A stretch of 64,000 bases of DNA, from contig NZ_FNZE01000016.1 of the NCBI RefSeq assembly GCF_900109175.1, positions 42,421 to 106,420 of the forward strand. Reading direction: 5' to 3'. Positions 23,799-33,271 of the stretch are shown in pieces. A model generated the notes under the pieces. That model was given only the letters and a program-made list of their open reading frames with translations, did not search any database and was not told the origin of the DNA. Position numbers and translations under genes: made by a program. The DNA is from Pseudomonas linyingensis (lineage in GTDB: Bacteria; Pseudomonadota; Gammaproteobacteria; Pseudomonadales; Pseudomonadaceae). Position 1 is the first letter of the stretch, and every line of letters starts with the position of its first letter.

Positions 23799-24527
23799 TC
23801 AGGCCTTGTCGTCGGCCGCCGCGGCCGGGCCCTGCTTGGCCAGGCCGGTGTGGCGCACGTCGGTGCCGCGCACCAGGTAGATCACCAGCTCGGCGATGTT
23901 GCGTGCGTGGTCGCCGATGCGCTCCAGCGAACGCAGCGCCCAGATCACGCTGAGCACGCGGGAGATCGAGCGCGGGTCTTCCATCATGTAGGTGGCCAGC
24001 TCGCGCAGGGCGCTCTTGTACTCGCGGTCGACGATCTTGTCGTACTGGGCCACCGACAGGGCCAGGTCGGCGTCGAAGCGGGCGAAGGCGTCCAGCGCCT
24101 CCTGGACCATCTTGCGCACCTGCTCGCCGATGTGGCGGATCTCGACGTAGCCGCGCGGCGCCTGGCCATCCTCGCACAGCTCGATGGCGCGCTTGGCGAT
24201 CTTGGTGGCCTCGTCGCCGATGCGCTCGAGGTCGATCACCGACTTGGAGATGCTGATGATCAGGCGCAGGTCGGAGGCCGCCGGCTGGCGGCGGGCGAGG
24301 ATGCGCACGCACTCCTCGTCGATGTCGCGCTCCATCTGGTTGATCTGCGCGTCGACCTCGCGCACCTGCTGGGCCAGGCCGGAGTCGGCGTCGACCAGCG
24401 CGTTGACCGCGTCGGTGACCTGCTTCTCCACCAGGCCGCCCATGGCCAGCAGGTGGCTGCGGATCTCCTCCAGCTCGGCGTTGAACTGGGCGGAGATGTG
24501 ATGGGTAAGGCTGTCCTTGTTGATCAT
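23799..24527 (-). CDS. phoU: Phosphate signalling protein PhoU
   Basis: This is a 242-residue all-helical protein with two PhoU repeats. Each carries the metal-binding motif: ERIGDEATKIAK near residue 100 and ERIGDHARNIAE near residue 205. It links the Pst transporter to PhoR and keeps the kinase off when phosphate is ample. It is the last gene of the leftward pst operon, 142 bp after pstB. The alanine-rich, charged C-terminal tail is variable among relatives. Confidence 0.96.
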   Translation of the reverse strand: MINKDSLTHHISAQFNAELEEIRSHLLAMGGLVEKQVTDAVNALVDADSGLAQQVREVDAQINQMERDIDEECVRILARRQPAASDLRLIISISKSVIDLERIGDEATKIAKRAIELCEDGQAPRGYVEIRHIGEQVRKMVQEALDAFARFDADLALSVAQYDKIVDREYKSALRELATYMMEDPRSISRVLSVIWALRSLERIGDHARNIAELVIYLVRGTDVRHTGLAKQGPAAAADDKA

Positions 24528-24669
24528 GTGCGAACCCTCGATGAAGCCGAATACGTTGGTAGGTGAAGTGGCCCTTGGAAAATCGTGTCGGGCAAGGAGG
24601 CGACGCGCAGACAGTACAATCAGTACGGCAAGCGTCGCCGACGCAGCCCGGCGCGATTTGCCATGGCCA

Positions 24670-25503
24670 CTAGCCGTAGCGACCGGTGATGTAGTCTTCG
24701 GTCTGCTTCTTCGCCGGGTTGGTGAACAGGGTATCGGTGTCGCCCAGCTCGATCAGCTTGCCCATGTACATGAACGCGGTGTAGTCGGAAACCCGCGCCG
24801 CCTGCTGCATGTTGTGGGTGACGATGACGATGGTGTACTTGCTCTTCAGCTCGTGGATCAGCTCCTCGACCTTGAGGGTGGAGATCGGATCGAGCGCCGA
24901 GCAGGGTTCGTCGAGCAGCAGCACTTCCGGCTGCACCGCCACGGTACGGGCGATCACCAGGCGCTGCTGCTGGCCGCCGGAGAGACCCAGCGCCGAGTCG
25001 TGCAGGCGGTCCTTGACCTCGTCCCACAGCGCGGCGCTCTTCAGCGCCCACTCCACGGTCTCGTCGAGCACGCGTTTCTGGTTGATGCCCTGCAGGCGCA
25101 GGCCGTAGACCACGTTCTCGTAGATGCTCTTGGGGAACGGGTTGGGCTTCTGGAACACCATGCCGACGCGGCGGCGCAGCTCGGCGACGTCGACGCTCTT
25201 GGCGTAGATGTTGTGACCGTCGAGGCGGATCTCGCCGTCGACCCGGCAGCCGTCGACCAGATCGTTCATGCGGTTGAAGGTGCGCAGCAGGGTCGACTTG
25301 CCGCAACCGGACGGGCCGATGAAGGCGGTGACGCGGTTCTTCGGGATGTTCAGGCTGACGTCGAACAGCGCCTGCTTGTCGCCGTAGAACAGGTTGAGGC
25401 CGGGCACCTCGAGGGCCACCGGCTCGCTGGCCAGGTCGAGGGTCTGCTTCTTGCGGCCGAGGGCGCCGATGTCGATGCCGTGGCTGTGGGATTCGTGTTG
25501 CAT
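24670..25503 (-). CDS. pstB: Phosphate ABC transporter ATPase PstB
   Basis: This is a 277-residue ATPase. Walker A is GPSGCGKST (63-71), the signature is LSGGQQQR, Walker B is VLLLDEP, and VTHNMQQA follows. The residue pattern FNRMNDLV after Walker A is typical of PstB. It powers phosphate import through PstCA and is co-transcribed with pstA (88 bp upstream) and phoU. The N-terminal 30 residues are longer than in E. coli PstB, as usual in Pseudomonas. Confidence 0.97.
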   Translation of the reverse strand: MQHESHSHGIDIGALGRKKQTLDLASEPVALEVPGLNLFYGDKQALFDVSLNIPKNRVTAFIGPSGCGKSTLLRTFNRMNDLVDGCRVDGEIRLDGHNIYAKSVDVAELRRRVGMVFQKPNPFPKSIYENVVYGLRLQGINQKRVLDETVEWALKSAALWDEVKDRLHDSALGLSGGQQQRLVIARTVAVQPEVLLLDEPCSALDPISTLKVEELIHELKSKYTIVIVTHNMQQAARVSDYTAFMYMGKLIELGDTDTLFTNPAKKQTEDYITGRYG

Positions 25504-25591
25504 GGGGTGTGCTCCACCGTTAACTCGGGTTCACCCGCAGGAGCGAACACTGCGGGCCATTGCGCGAGCGTCGCCCGCGCCTGTGTCGGTC

Positions 25592-27268
25592 TTAGTGATC
25601 CAGCGCCTTGTACTTCTCGCGCAGTTGGTTGCGGATGTACACCGCGCTCAGGTTGAGCAGGGCGATCACCAGCACCAGCAGCAGCGCGGTGGCGTACACC
25701 AGCGGGCGGGCGGCCTCGACGTTGGGGCTCTGGAAGCCGACGTCGTAGATGTGGAAGCCCAGGTGCATGATCTTTTGGTCGAGGTGCAGGTACGGGTAGT
25801 TGCCGTCCACCGGCAGGCTCGGCGCCAGCTTGACCACGCCGACCAGCATCAGCGGGGCCACTTCGCCGGCGGCGCGGGCCACGGCGAGGATCAGGCCGGT
25901 CATCATCGCCGGGCTGGCCATCGGCAGCACCACCTTCCACAGGGTCTCGGCCTTGGTCGCGCCGAGCGCCAGCGAACCTTCGCGCAGAGCCCGCGGGATG
26001 CGCGCCAGACCTTCCTCGGTGGCGACGATCACCACCGGCACGGCGAGGATCGCCAGGGTCAGCGAGGCCCACAGCAGGCCCGGGGTGCCGAAGGTCGGTG
26101 CCGGCGCCGCCTCGGGGAAGAACAGCCGGTCGATCGAGCCGCCCAGCACGTAGACGAAGAAGCCCAGACCGAACACGCCGTAGACGATCGCCGGCACGCC
26201 GGCCAGGTTGTTCACCGCGATGCGGATGATGCGAGTCAGCAGGCCCTGCTTGGCGTACTCGCGCAGGTAGATCGCTGCCAGCACGCCGAACGGGGTAACA
26301 ATCACCGCCATGATCAGGGTCATCATCACGGTACCGAAGATCGCCGGGAAGATGCCGCCCTCGGTGTTGGCCTCGCGCGGCTCGTCGCTGACGAACTCCC
26401 ACAGCTTGGCGAAGTAGAAGCCCAGCTTGTCGAAGGTGCCCATGCCGTTCGGCTGGTAGGCGCGCACCACCTTACCCAGGCTCAGCTCCAGCTCGCGACC
26501 GTCGACGGTCTTGACCATGATGCTGTCGCGATTGAACTGCTGCTGCAGGTCGATCAGCTGGCTTTCCAGCACCTTGTATTCGGCATCCCACTGGGCGCGC
26601 TCGGCGTCCAGGTCGGCCTGGGCAGCGGCGTCCAGGCGACCTTCCAGCTCCAGCCGGCGGGTCTGCAGGCGCAGGCGCTCGAGGCCGGCGTTGATGCGGC
26701 CGATGTCCTTCTTCTCGAGGCGGGCGATCTGCGCGTGCAGTTCGTCGACACGCTGGATGCGCGCCTGCAGCTCGGCCCAGGCGGCGTCGCCCTCGGCCAC
26801 CGGCTTGCCGCCTTCCTTGACGCCCAGCAGGTAGCCGTAGAAGTTGCCCCACTCGCGGCGCTCGAGCACCATCAGCTGTTCGGGGGTGTGCGACTCATGC
26901 AGCCACTCGCCGACCACCCAGTTGAAGTCGGCGCCGAACACCTCGCGGTTGCCGACCTTGAGCAGCTCGCGGGTCATGAACTCGCCGCCCGCGGCATCCA
27001 CCGGCAGGCCGCTGGCCGCCAGACGGGCCCGCGGCACTTCCTCGGCCTGCACCAGCTCGCCGGCGATCAGCTTGGCCGCCTGGCCGGGCACACGGTATTC
27101 GGCTTCCAGCACGTCGGCCGGCCAGAAGTGGCCGAGACCGCGCACGGCAATCACCGCCAGCAGACCGAGGGTCATGATCACCGCGATGGAGACGCCACCG
27201 CCGGTCATCCACACCCAGGGCGTGCCGCTCTTGAACCAGGCTTTGAGGTTTTTCTGTTTCACGTTCAC
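25592..27268 (-). CDS. pstA: Phosphate ABC transporter permease PstA
   Basis: This is a 558-residue permease. The C-terminal 280 residues form the transport domain with six helices and the EEGLARIPRALREGSLALGATKAET coupling loop motif region. The N-terminal half has one membrane helix near 20-45 and then a large periplasmic segment with a predicted coiled coil near residues 150-245. E. coli PstA is about 296 residues, so this is the long form seen in Pseudomonas. The start is GTG 27268 with GGAAGG upstream. Confidence 0.95.
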   Translation of the reverse strand: MNVKQKNLKAWFKSGTPWVWMTGGGVSIAVIMTLGLLAVIAVRGLGHFWPADVLEAEYRVPGQAAKLIAGELVQAEEVPRARLAASGLPVDAAGGEFMTRELLKVGNREVFGADFNWVVGEWLHESHTPEQLMVLERREWGNFYGYLLGVKEGGKPVAEGDAAWAELQARIQRVDELHAQIARLEKKDIGRINAGLERLRLQTRRLELEGRLDAAAQADLDAERAQWDAEYKVLESQLIDLQQQFNRDSIMVKTVDGRELELSLGKVVRAYQPNGMGTFDKLGFYFAKLWEFVSDEPREANTEGGIFPAIFGTVMMTLIMAVIVTPFGVLAAIYLREYAKQGLLTRIIRIAVNNLAGVPAIVYGVFGLGFFVYVLGGSIDRLFFPEAAPAPTFGTPGLLWASLTLAILAVPVVIVATEEGLARIPRALREGSLALGATKAETLWKVVLPMASPAMMTGLILAVARAAGEVAPLMLVGVVKLAPSLPVDGNYPYLHLDQKIMHLGFHIYDVGFQSPNVEAARPLVYATALLLVLVIALLNLSAVYIRNQLREKYKALDH

Positions 27269-27289
27269 GGACGTCTACCTTCCCGAGTC

Positions 27290-29575
27290 TTAGAGCGAGG
27301 CGTATTTCTTGCGCAGGCGGGTGCGAATCAGCTCCGCCAGGGTATTCATCACGAAGGTGAAGGTCAGCAGCACCAGCGCGGCGAGGAACAGCACGCGGTA
27401 GTGGCTGCCGCCGACCTCCGACTCCGGCATCTCCACCGCCACGTTGGCGGCCAGGGTGCGCAGGCCTTCGAAGATGTTCATTTCCATGATCGGCGTGTTG
27501 CCAGTGGCCATCAGCACGATCATGGTCTCGCCCACCGCGCGGCCCATGCCGATCATCAGCGCCGAGAAGATGCCCGGGCTGGCGGTGAGGATCACCACGC
27601 GGGTCAGGGTCTGCCACGGCGTGGCGCCGAGCGCCAGGGAGCCGAGGGTCAGGCTCTTCGGCACACTGAACACGGCGTCTTCGGCGATCGAATAGATATT
27701 GGGGATCACCGCGAAGCCCATGGCCAGACCGACCACCAGGGCGTTGCGCTGGTCGAAGGGGATGCCCAGGTCGTTGGACAGCCACAGGCGCATGTCGCCG
27801 GCGAAGAACCAGTTCTCCAGGTGGCCGCTCATGCCCAGCGACAAGGCGCCGACGGCGATGATCACCGGAATCAGCAGCGCCGCTTCCCAGCCGTCCGGCA
27901 CGCGCAGACGGATGCTTTCCGGCAGGCGGCTCCACAGCCAGGCGGCGAGGATGATGCCGACCGGGGTCAGCAGCAGCAGGCTGAAGATGCCCGGCAGGTG
28001 GCCCTCGACGTAGGGGGCGAGGAACAGGCCGGCGAAGAAGCCGAGGATCACCGTCGGCAGCGCCTCCATCAGCTCGATCACCGGCTTGACCTTGCGGCGC
28101 ATCGCCGGGGCCATGAAATAGGCGGTGTAGATCGCCGCGCAGATCGCCAACGGGGCGGCCAGCAGCATGGCGTAGAAGGCCGCCTTGAGGGTACCGAAGG
28201 CCAGCGGCGCGAGGCTCAGCTTGGGTTCGAAGTCGGTGTTGGCCGAGGTCGACTGCCAGACGTACTTGGGTTCGTCGTAGCTCTCGTACCAGACCTTGTT
28301 CCACAACGCGCTCCACGACACTTCCGGGTGCGGGTTGTCGATCACGAAGCGCTGCAGCTGGCCGTTGCTCTCCACCAGCACGCGACTGGCGCGCGGCGAC
28401 AGCGCGGCGACCGCACTGCCCTCGGCGACCCGCTCGGTGAGCAGGGTGCGGTGCGCGGTGCTGTGGAAGATGCCCAGGGTGCCCTCGGCGTCCAGGGCGA
28501 GGAAGCCCTTGCGGCGCTCCTCGGCGAGGATCTGGGTCACCGGGCTGTCGCCCAGCTGGAAGTCGCGGATGCGGGTCAGCGCCGCCTTGCCATCCTGGTC
28601 GCGGACCATGAACCACTGGGCGATGCCGCCCTTGGAGTCGCCGACCATCAGCGAGATGCCACCGAGCAGCGGGCTGGCCGCGGTGATTTCGGTGTCGCCG
28701 TCGCGGGCCAGGTTGTAGCGACCGTTCAGGCTGTTGCTGCGCAGGTCGAACACGTCGGCGGTGGCGCGACCGTTGAACACGTACAGCCACAGGTGGCGCG
28801 GGTCGATCTCCAGGGCGTGGATCGGGTCGGCGATCTGCGGCAGGGCGATGCGTCGCTCGCTGAGGCTGGTCTCGCCGGTGAACAGGTTTTCCTCGCGCTC
28901 AAGACCGAGCACGTGCAGCTCGCTGCCGGTGGAGGCGGCCAGCAGCAGGGTCGAGCCGTTGAGGCTGAGGCCGACCTTGTCCAGCGCGCGACCCTGCGGG
29001 TCGAGGGCGATCGGCTCGGCGCCGAACGGATAGTCGATCCCGGCGACGATGGTCTTGACGTTGTCCGGGTAGGAAACCTTGTAGTTGTGCTGCAGCACCA
29101 GCACCTGGCCATTGGACAGGCCCAGCGCCACCCGACGGCTGCCCGGCTGGTCCTCGGCGACCGAGATGACTTGGCTGCCGGCCGGCAGGGCCACGTTGAC
29201 GCTGTTCAGCGCAGCGCCGCTCTGCAGGTCGAAGAACTGCACCTGGCCGCGGCGGTCGAGGCGCATGGCTACCTGGTTCTGCTCCTCGATGGCCAGCAGC
29301 AGCGGCTGCTCCTGCTGCGCCAGCCAGGCCGGCTGCTGCGCGTCGTGCGCCTCGAGCGAAGCGCCGCCGAACAGCGGAATGACCACGCTGGCCAGGTAGA
29401 AGAAGATCAGGGTGATGGCGCCGAGCACGGCGAGACCGCCAATCGACACGTACCAGTGTGCCAGGCGGTCCTTGAGTGCGCGCATGCGCCGCTTGCGTTG
29501 CAGCGCCGGCGTATTGAAATCCAGTCGTTGCGTTTTCAGGGAGGAAGTCATGGTTTCGTTGGCCAAGTCATTCAT
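27290..29575 (-). CDS. pstC: Phosphate ABC transporter permease PstC
   Basis: This is a 761-residue permease. After an N-terminal helix near residue 45 comes a large periplasmic region of about 400 residues with repeated strand-like segments, and the six-helix transport domain follows in the last 300 residues (PTVILGFFAGLFLAP, LALGATPWQTLTRVVI). E. coli PstC has only about 319 residues; the long form is typical of Pseudomonas. I chose ATG 29575 over GTG 29581 and over ATG 29551, which lacks a ribosome site. A good Pho box lies just upstream, so pstC may have its own promoter besides read-through from pstS. Confidence 0.95.
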   Translation of the reverse strand: MNDLANETMTSSLKTQRLDFNTPALQRKRRMRALKDRLAHWYVSIGGLAVLGAITLIFFYLASVVIPLFGGASLEAHDAQQPAWLAQQEQPLLLAIEEQNQVAMRLDRRGQVQFFDLQSGAALNSVNVALPAGSQVISVAEDQPGSRRVALGLSNGQVLVLQHNYKVSYPDNVKTIVAGIDYPFGAEPIALDPQGRALDKVGLSLNGSTLLLAASTGSELHVLGLEREENLFTGETSLSERRIALPQIADPIHALEIDPRHLWLYVFNGRATADVFDLRSNSLNGRYNLARDGDTEITAASPLLGGISLMVGDSKGGIAQWFMVRDQDGKAALTRIRDFQLGDSPVTQILAEERRKGFLALDAEGTLGIFHSTAHRTLLTERVAEGSAVAALSPRASRVLVESNGQLQRFVIDNPHPEVSWSALWNKVWYESYDEPKYVWQSTSANTDFEPKLSLAPLAFGTLKAAFYAMLLAAPLAICAAIYTAYFMAPAMRRKVKPVIELMEALPTVILGFFAGLFLAPYVEGHLPGIFSLLLLTPVGIILAAWLWSRLPESIRLRVPDGWEAALLIPVIIAVGALSLGMSGHLENWFFAGDMRLWLSNDLGIPFDQRNALVVGLAMGFAVIPNIYSIAEDAVFSVPKSLTLGSLALGATPWQTLTRVVILTASPGIFSALMIGMGRAVGETMIVLMATGNTPIMEMNIFEGLRTLAANVAVEMPESEVGGSHYRVLFLAALVLLTFTFVMNTLAELIRTRLRKKYASL

Positions 29576-29597
29576 GCGCACACCCTAACGGTGATTT

Positions 29598-29615
29598 ATG
29601 ACACAAAGATTACAG
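29598..29615 (-). promoter_or_regulatory. Pho box upstream of pstC
   Basis: Read on the minus strand the site is CTGTAAT, CTTT, GTGTCAT: two half-sites each matching CTGTCAT at six of seven positions with the correct 4-bp spacer. It lies 23 bp before the pstC start, close enough to serve a PhoB-dependent promoter in the pstS-pstC gap or to overlap one. Confidence 0.7.
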
Positions 29616-29626
29616 GGTGGTGACGC

Positions 29627-29664
29627 AGCAGCGCCCGCCACTCTCGGGAGGGGCGGGCGCTGCT
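29627..29664 (-). terminator. Hairpin between pstS and pstC
   Basis: Perfect 13-bp arms AGCAGCGCCCGCC and GGCGGGCGCTGCT with a 12-nt loop lie 50 bp after the pstS stop. Such hairpins after a binding-protein gene usually terminate part of the transcripts and protect the upstream mRNA. Confidence 0.7.
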
Positions 29665-29713
29665 CTGGCTCGGGCTTACGCCCGCGGCATCCGTGCCACT
29701 GTCAGTCGTCGAC

Positions 29714-30682
29714 TTACAGGCCAAGATCCTTCAGGGTCTTCGCGGCGATCTTGCTCGGCATCGGGATGTAGCCGTCCTTCACCACCACTTCCTGGCCCTG
29801 CTTGGACAGCACCAGCTTGATGAACTCGGCGTCCAGCGGGCTCAGCGGCTTGTTCGGCGCCTTGTTCACGTACACGTAGAAGTAGCGCGCCAGCGGGAAC
29901 TTGCCAGCCAGGGCGTTGACTTCGTTGGCTTCGAAGGCTTCGCCGCCCTTCTTGGACAGCGGTACGGCGCGCACGCTGGAGGTCTTGTAGCCGATGCCCG
30001 AGTAGCCGATGGCGTTCAGGGTGCTGGAGATCGACTGCACTACCGAGGCGGAACCCGGCTGCTCGTTCACGTTGGCCTTGAAGTCACCCTTGCACAGGGC
30101 TTCTTCCTTGAAGTAGCCGTAGGTGCCGGACACCGAGTTGCGGCCGAACAGCTGGATCGGCTTGGCCGCCCACTCGCCGGTCATGCCCAGGTCGCCCCAG
30201 GTGGTGATGTCCTTGTCGCCACCGCACAGGCGGGTGTTGGAGAAGATCGCGTCGACCTGGGCGATGTCCAGCGACTTGATCGGGTTGTCCTTGTGCACGA
30301 ACACGGCCAGGGCGTCGATGGCCACCGGCACGGCGGTCGGCTTGTAGCCGTACTTCTCTTCGAAGGCCTGGATCTCGTTGTCCTTCATGGCGCGGCTCAT
30401 CGGGCCCATGTTGGCGGTGCCTTCGGTCAGCGCGGGCGGCGCGGTGGAGGAACCGGCAGCCTGGATCTGGATGTTCACGTTCGGGTAGAACTTCTTGTAT
30501 TCCTCGGCCCACAGGGTCATCAGGTTGGCCAGGGAGTCGGAGCCAACGCTGGACAGGTTGCCCGATACGCCGCTGGCCTTTTCGTAGGTCGGCAGAGCCG
30601 GGTCAATGGCGGCAACCGCACTGGCAGTGGTGACGCCGGCGGCGACGAAGGTCATGGCCGCCATCAAACGCTTCAATTTCAT
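29714..30682 (-). CDS. pstS: Phosphate-binding protein PstS
   Basis: This is a 322-residue periplasmic phosphate-binding protein. It has a signal peptide (residues 1-25, ending near ASAVA), then [18 protein letters not shown] and [23 protein letters not shown], which carries the phosphate-contacting TxxxxxR pattern, and [10 protein letters not shown]. This long form is the Pseudomonas PstS type. AGGAGCAAGGC precedes ATG 30682. It is the first gene of the leftward pst operon and is preceded by a tandem Pho box. It delivers phosphate, and probably arsenate, to PstCA. Confidence 0.96.
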   Translation of the reverse strand: MKLKRLMAAMTFVAAGVTTASAVAAIDPALPTYEKASGVSGNLSSVGSDSLANLMTLWAEEYKKFYPNVNIQIQAAGSSTAPPALTEGTANMGPMSRAMKDNEIQAFEEKYGYKPTAVPVAIDALAVFVHKDNPIKSLDIAQVDAIFSNTRLCGGDKDITTWGDLGMTGEWAAKPIQLFGRNSVSGTYGYFKEEALCKGDFKANVNEQPGSASVVQSISSTLNAIGYSGIGYKTSSVRAVPLSKKGGEAFEANEVNALAGKFPLARYFYVYVNKAPNKPLSPLDAEFIKLVLSKQGQEVVVKDGYIPMPSKIAAKTLKDLGL

Positions 30683-30739
30683 GCCTTGCTCCTAACGGAT
30701 TGGAATGGTTCTGATCGGGGGCCAGTATCGGCAGGCCGC

Positions 30740-30779
30740 ATGAACACTCTATGAAGCGATTATGACAATTGCGTGACGG
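30740..30779 (-). promoter_or_regulatory. Tandem Pho box upstream of pstS
   Basis: On the minus strand four 7-mers follow each other with exact 4-bp spacers: CCGTCAC, TTGTCAT, GCTTCAT, TGTTCAT. The first two match the CTGTCAT half-site well, the last two at four of seven positions. The array starts about 58 bp before the pstS ATG and would support two PhoB dimers. Confidence 0.65.
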
Positions 30780-30898
30780 GCATTTCGCCGCAGGCCGCCG
30801 CTCGGCGGTCGTGTGCATTCGCCACTGTCGGTATACTCTGCACCTTGGCACAATTGCTGCACCGCACAATAACAAACCGCACCCGAGCCCCCTTCCCG

Positions 30899-31300
30899 AT
30901 GAACGATTTCGAACAGGACGACCCCATCCCCCAAGGCGACCTCGCCCTGCAGATCATCGCCCTGCCGCGCGAAACCAATGGCTTCGGCGACATCTATGGC
31001 GGCTGGCTGGTCGCCCAGATGGACCTCGCCGGCACCGCCATGGCCAGCCGCATCGCCGGCGGCCGGGTCGCCACGGTGGCCATCGACCGCATGGCCTTCC
31101 TGGTGCCGGTGGCGGTGGGCGCCCAGCTGTCGTTCTACACCCAGACGGTGGATATCGGCCGCAGCTCGGTGCGCCTGCTGATCGAGGTGTGGAGCGACGA
31201 CCCGCTGAACAGCGAATGGCGCAAGGTCACCGAGGCGGTGTTCGTGTTCGTCGCCATCGACAGCAGTGGCCGCACGCGCACCCTGCCGTCACGCAACTGA
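30899..31300 (+). CDS. Acyl-CoA thioesterase (YciA-like hotdog fold)
   Basis: This is a 133-residue single hotdog-domain protein similar to YciA. The motif NGFGDIYGGWLVAQMDLAGTAMAS near residues 25-48 contains the catalytic region (N, G, D/E positions), and VATVAIDRMAFLVPV follows. It hydrolyses acyl-CoA esters in the cytoplasm; the chain-length preference cannot be read. It is a single gene divergent from pstS, with a hairpin terminator 54 bp beyond its stop. Confidence 0.88.
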   Translation: MNDFEQDDPIPQGDLALQIIALPRETNGFGDIYGGWLVAQMDLAGTAMASRIAGGRVATVAIDRMAFLVPVAVGAQLSFYTQTVDIGRSSVRLLIEVWSDDPLNSEWRKVTEAVFVFVAIDSSGRTRTLPSRN

Positions 31301-31353
31301 AACATTCGCGTCATCCCACTCTAGTGGAAAACTCCCCAAGCGCCAGACAGCAC

Positions 31354-31377
31354 AACGCCAGCCCGAGGGCTGGCGTT
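31354..31377. terminator. Bidirectional hairpin after the thioesterase gene
   Basis: Perfect 11-bp arms AACGCCAGCCC and GGGCTGGCGTT with a 2-nt loop, followed by GGCGTTTCTG, lie between convergent genes. It probably terminates both the thioesterase gene and, with the next hairpin, the TRAP binding-protein gene. Confidence 0.8.
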
Positions 31378-31399
31378 GGCGTTTCTGCATCCAGTATCC

Positions 31400-31417
31400 G
31401 GCGCGCGTGAGCGCGCC
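31400..31417 (-). terminator. Second hairpin next to the TRAP binding-protein stop
   Basis: The arms GGCGCGC and GCGCGCC with a 4-nt loop lie 5 bp after the stop of the leftward TRAP binding-protein gene, too close to the stop to be free of a terminating ribosome. Confidence 0.5.
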
Positions 31418-31422
31418 GCAAA

Positions 31423-32520
31423 TCAACTGCGGATGTTGTAGATCAGCTTCTCGTTGTCCTCGGCATAGGCGAGCAGGCGCTTGAAGTAGGCCTTCTGCTG
31501 CGCCCACACCTTGGCTGCCGCCGGATCGGCGGCGGCGCTGGCCTCGACCACCTCGGCGGCCACCTCGCGCAGACGGGCGATGACCGCGTCAGGCAGGCGG
31601 CGCACGTCGACGCCCTCGGCCTTGAGCTTCTCCATGGCCTCCATGTTGCGCGCGTTGTAGTCGTCGAGCATGTCGCCGTTGACGTCACGGGCGGCGGCGC
31701 GAACGATGGCCTTGAGGTCGGCCGGCAGCTTGTCCCAGGCGCCCTGGTTGACGGTCAGCTCGAAGGTGACGTTGGGCTCCTGCCAGCCAGGGGTGTAGTA
31801 GTACTTGGCCGCCTTGTGCAGGCCCAGGGCCAGATCGTTGTACGGGCCGATCCACTCGGTGGCGTCGATGGCGCCGGTCTGCAGGGCGGTGAAGATCTCG
31901 CCGGCCGGCAGATTGACCACGGTGCCGCCCATCTTGGTCAGCACCTCGCCGCCGAGGCCCGGGGTGCGCATCTTCAGGCCCTTGAAGTCGTCGACGCTGT
32001 TGATTTCCTTGTTGAACCAGCCGGCGGTCTGCACGCCGGTGGCGCCGCAGGCGAAGGGCACCACGTTGAACGGCTTGTACACCTCTTCCCACAGCTGCAT
32101 GCCGCCGCCGTAGTGCAGCCAGGTGTTCATTTCCTGGGCGTTGGGGCCGAACGGCAGGGCGCAGAAGAACTGCGCGGCCGGCACCTTGCCCTTCCAGTAG
32201 TAGGGCGCGCCGTGGCCCATCTCGGCGGTGCCGCGCGACACCGCGTCGAACACCTCCAGCGCCGGCACCAGTTCGCCGGCCGCATAGATCTTGACCTGCA
32301 GGCGGCCGTTGCTCATTTCGTTGACCAGGCGGGCGAAGCGCTCGGCGCCAACGCCCACCCCGGGAAAGTTCTTCGGCCAGGAGGTGACCATCTTCCAGGT
32401 GAAGGTTTCGGCGGGAGCGGCCGCCTGGGTTTCCTTGCTTTCGTTCTGCTTCTGGCAACCGGCCAGTGCGGTGGCGGCCAGACCGACACCGGCAGCGGCG
32501 AGAATGTCACGACGTTTCAT
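31423..32520 (-). CDS. TRAP transporter substrate-binding protein (TakP/DctP-like)
   Basis: This is a 365-residue exported binding protein of the TRAP DctP family, closest in motif content to TakP (alpha-keto acid binding). The N-terminus has twin arginines (MKRRDIL) and a lipobox-like LAGC near residue 21, so it may be a Tat-exported lipoprotein. ETFTWKMVTSWPKNFPG opens the mature part, and GGEVLTKMGGTVVNLPAGEIFTAL carries the family signature. It is divergent from its permease genes with 205 bp between. The substrate is probably a carboxylate such as a 2-oxo acid, by similarity only. Confidence 0.88.
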   Translation of the reverse strand: MKRRDILAAAGVGLAATALAGCQKQNESKETQAAAPAETFTWKMVTSWPKNFPGVGVGAERFARLVNEMSNGRLQVKIYAAGELVPALEVFDAVSRGTAEMGHGAPYYWKGKVPAAQFFCALPFGPNAQEMNTWLHYGGGMQLWEEVYKPFNVVPFACGATGVQTAGWFNKEINSVDDFKGLKMRTPGLGGEVLTKMGGTVVNLPAGEIFTALQTGAIDATEWIGPYNDLALGLHKAAKYYYTPGWQEPNVTFELTVNQGAWDKLPADLKAIVRAAARDVNGDMLDDYNARNMEAMEKLKAEGVDVRRLPDAVIARLREVAAEVVEASAAADPAAAKVWAQQKAYFKRLLAYAEDNEKLIYNIRS

Positions 32521-32725
32521 GCAGGACTCCTTGTTGTTTTACTGGCGCTACCGGCTGTTGCGGCAAGCCTGGCTCTTGGTTATCACAGTCTCGACTTTTA
32601 TCTCAAGCCTAGTCGCAACGGCTAGACTGACAAACGGTAACTACCGCTCGTCTGCCGATTGCCGTCCGGCCCATCTGTTGCGAGAATCGCCGGCCTGACC
32701 AATTTACAACCACAAGGATCTGCCC

Positions 32726-33271
32726 ATGTCGGATTCACCGCCTGCCTTGCTGAAACTGGCGCGCGCCATCGAGACGCTCAATGCGCGTTTCGGTCAGGCC
32801 TGCGCCTGGCTGACCCTGTTCCTGGTCTTCGCCACCGCCCTGGTGGTGGTGTTGCGCTACGGCTTCGGTATCGGCGCCATCGCCGTGCAGGAGGCGGTGA
32901 TGTACGCCCACGCCCTGGTGTTCATGGGGGCCGCCGCCTGGACCCTGCAGCGTGGCGGCCACGTGCGGGTGGATATCTTCTACCAGAAGTGTTCGCCACG
33001 CCGGCAGGCGGTCATCGACCTGTTCGGCCACCTGTTCCTGCTGCTGCCGGTGTGCCTGTTCCTCGCCTGGAACAGCTGGGACTACGTCGCCTCCTCCTGG
33101 GCTACCCGCGAGGTCTCCAACGAGACCGGCGGCCTGGCCTTCGTCTACCTGCAGAAGAGCATCATCCTGGTCCTGCTGGTCAGCCTGATCCTGCAGGCCG
33201 TGGCCGACATCATCACCTGTGGCTACCGCCTGGCCGGCCGTCTGCCCTTCCCGGAGGTGCACCATGGTTGA
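32726..33271 (+). CDS. TRAP transporter small permease (DctQ-like)
   Basis: This is a 181-residue membrane protein with four transmembrane helices, of the TRAP small-permease family (WLTLFLVFATALVVVLRY, WTLQRGGHVRVDIFY, and LLVSLILQAVADI). It forms the membrane complex with the large permease encoded next, whose start overlaps its stop by 8 bp. A ribosome site AAGGATCTGCCC lies before ATG 32726. Confidence 0.92.
   Translation: MSDSPPALLKLARAIETLNARFGQACAWLTLFLVFATALVVVLRYGFGIGAIAVQEAVMYAHALVFMGAAAWTLQRGGHVRVDIFYQKCSPRRQAVIDLFGHLFLLLPVCLFLAWNSWDYVASSWATREVSNETGGLAFVYLQKSIILVLLVSLILQAVADIITCGYRLAGRLPFPEVHHG

Noticed and set aside
25394..29623. 1409-residue open frame opposite pstB, pstA and pstC
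   Set aside because: It runs antisense to three well-supported genes, has low-complexity His/Gln/Arg/Gly-rich translation and no recognisable domain. It is a shadow of high-GC codon use.
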